DNA of 64,000 nt from Vanessa cardui. Lineage: Eukaryota; Arthropoda; Insecta; Lepidoptera; Nymphalidae. The notes under the pieces are model-generated. The model ran no database searches, was not told where the DNA came from, and was given only the letters and a program-made list of their open reading frames with translations. Positions 63,893-64,000 of this stretch are shown here, piece after piece. The translations under genes and the position numbers were made by a program. The stretch's first letter is position 1, and every line of letters begins with the position of its first letter. Where the stretch lies: the NCBI RefSeq assembly GCF_905220365.1, contig NC_061134.1:945001-1009000 (forward strand). The letters run 5' to 3'.

Positions 63893-64000
63893 AGTTTATA
63901 CATACATTTTTAAGTTTTTCTTTGGTCGATCATAATTATTTTCTATTTCTCATATATTCACATTAAATATTCAAAATGTTTTCACTCAGGCTCAATTAAA

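Larger units (their letters stand above)
62786..64000 (-). other. intronic, MITE-E and SINE-B only
   Basis: No exon with acceptable splice sites was seen up to the window end. Confidence 0.4.

Noticed and set aside
1..64000. CRISPR array, operon, phage or bacterial mobile element
   Set aside because: No regularly spaced repeats, no dense coding and no ribosome-binding sites; large introns and eukaryotic SINEs dominate.

Overview
The window is animal nuclear DNA, very probably from a moth or butterfly. It is AT-rich and has one gene with kilobase introns. It is crowded with short interspersed repeats of lepidopteran type: a tRNA-derived SINE with clear A and B boxes, a second A-tailed SINE-like family, Helitron-like copies ending in CTAG beside a GC-rich 'cgaagccggggcg' motif, LINE 3'-end fragments with TTTGATTTGATT tails, and small MITEs. 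The species is inferred from repeat style only. Repeat family labels (A, B, C, D, E, F, H) are local to this report.

The only firmly supported host gene is on the minus strand. Four coding exons are visible (60973-61060, 47349-47445, 21516-21629, 20316-21305), with good splice sites and matching phases. Together they encode about 430 residues: one transmembrane segment, a basic and Cys-rich juxtamembrane stretch, then a long, disordered-looking Ser/Thr/acidic cytoplasmic tail ending at the stop at 20316. The ectodomain exons lie beyond 64000. I do not recognise the gene. A repeat-free AT-rich tract (16880-20315) downstream of the stop may be its long 3' UTR.

Layout: 1-16880 is downstream intergenic sequence with many repeats and a repeat-poor block (9191-11864) containing two GC-richer islands and a G-quadruplex-type run. 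16880-21629 holds the 3' end of the gene. 21630-47348 is a 25.7 kb intron with a 5'-truncated LINE carrying an open reverse transcriptase frame, inserted inside a SINE. That intron also holds a CpG-rich promoter-like island at 27590-27780, a nested inverted-repeat cluster near 31930-32015, and an exon-like minus-strand ORF at 39467-39731. 47446-60972 is a 13.5 kb intron with another exon-like minus-strand ORF (53266-53421) and many repeats. 61061-64000 is part of a further intron.

No prokaryotic operon, CRISPR array, rRNA gene or convincing functional tRNA gene was seen. The best leads for something undescribed are the unrecognised membrane protein, the two cryptic terminal-exon candidates (one in a phase that could give an alternative cytoplasmic tail), the internal promoter-like island, and several perfect short inverted repeats unlike the surrounding repeats.
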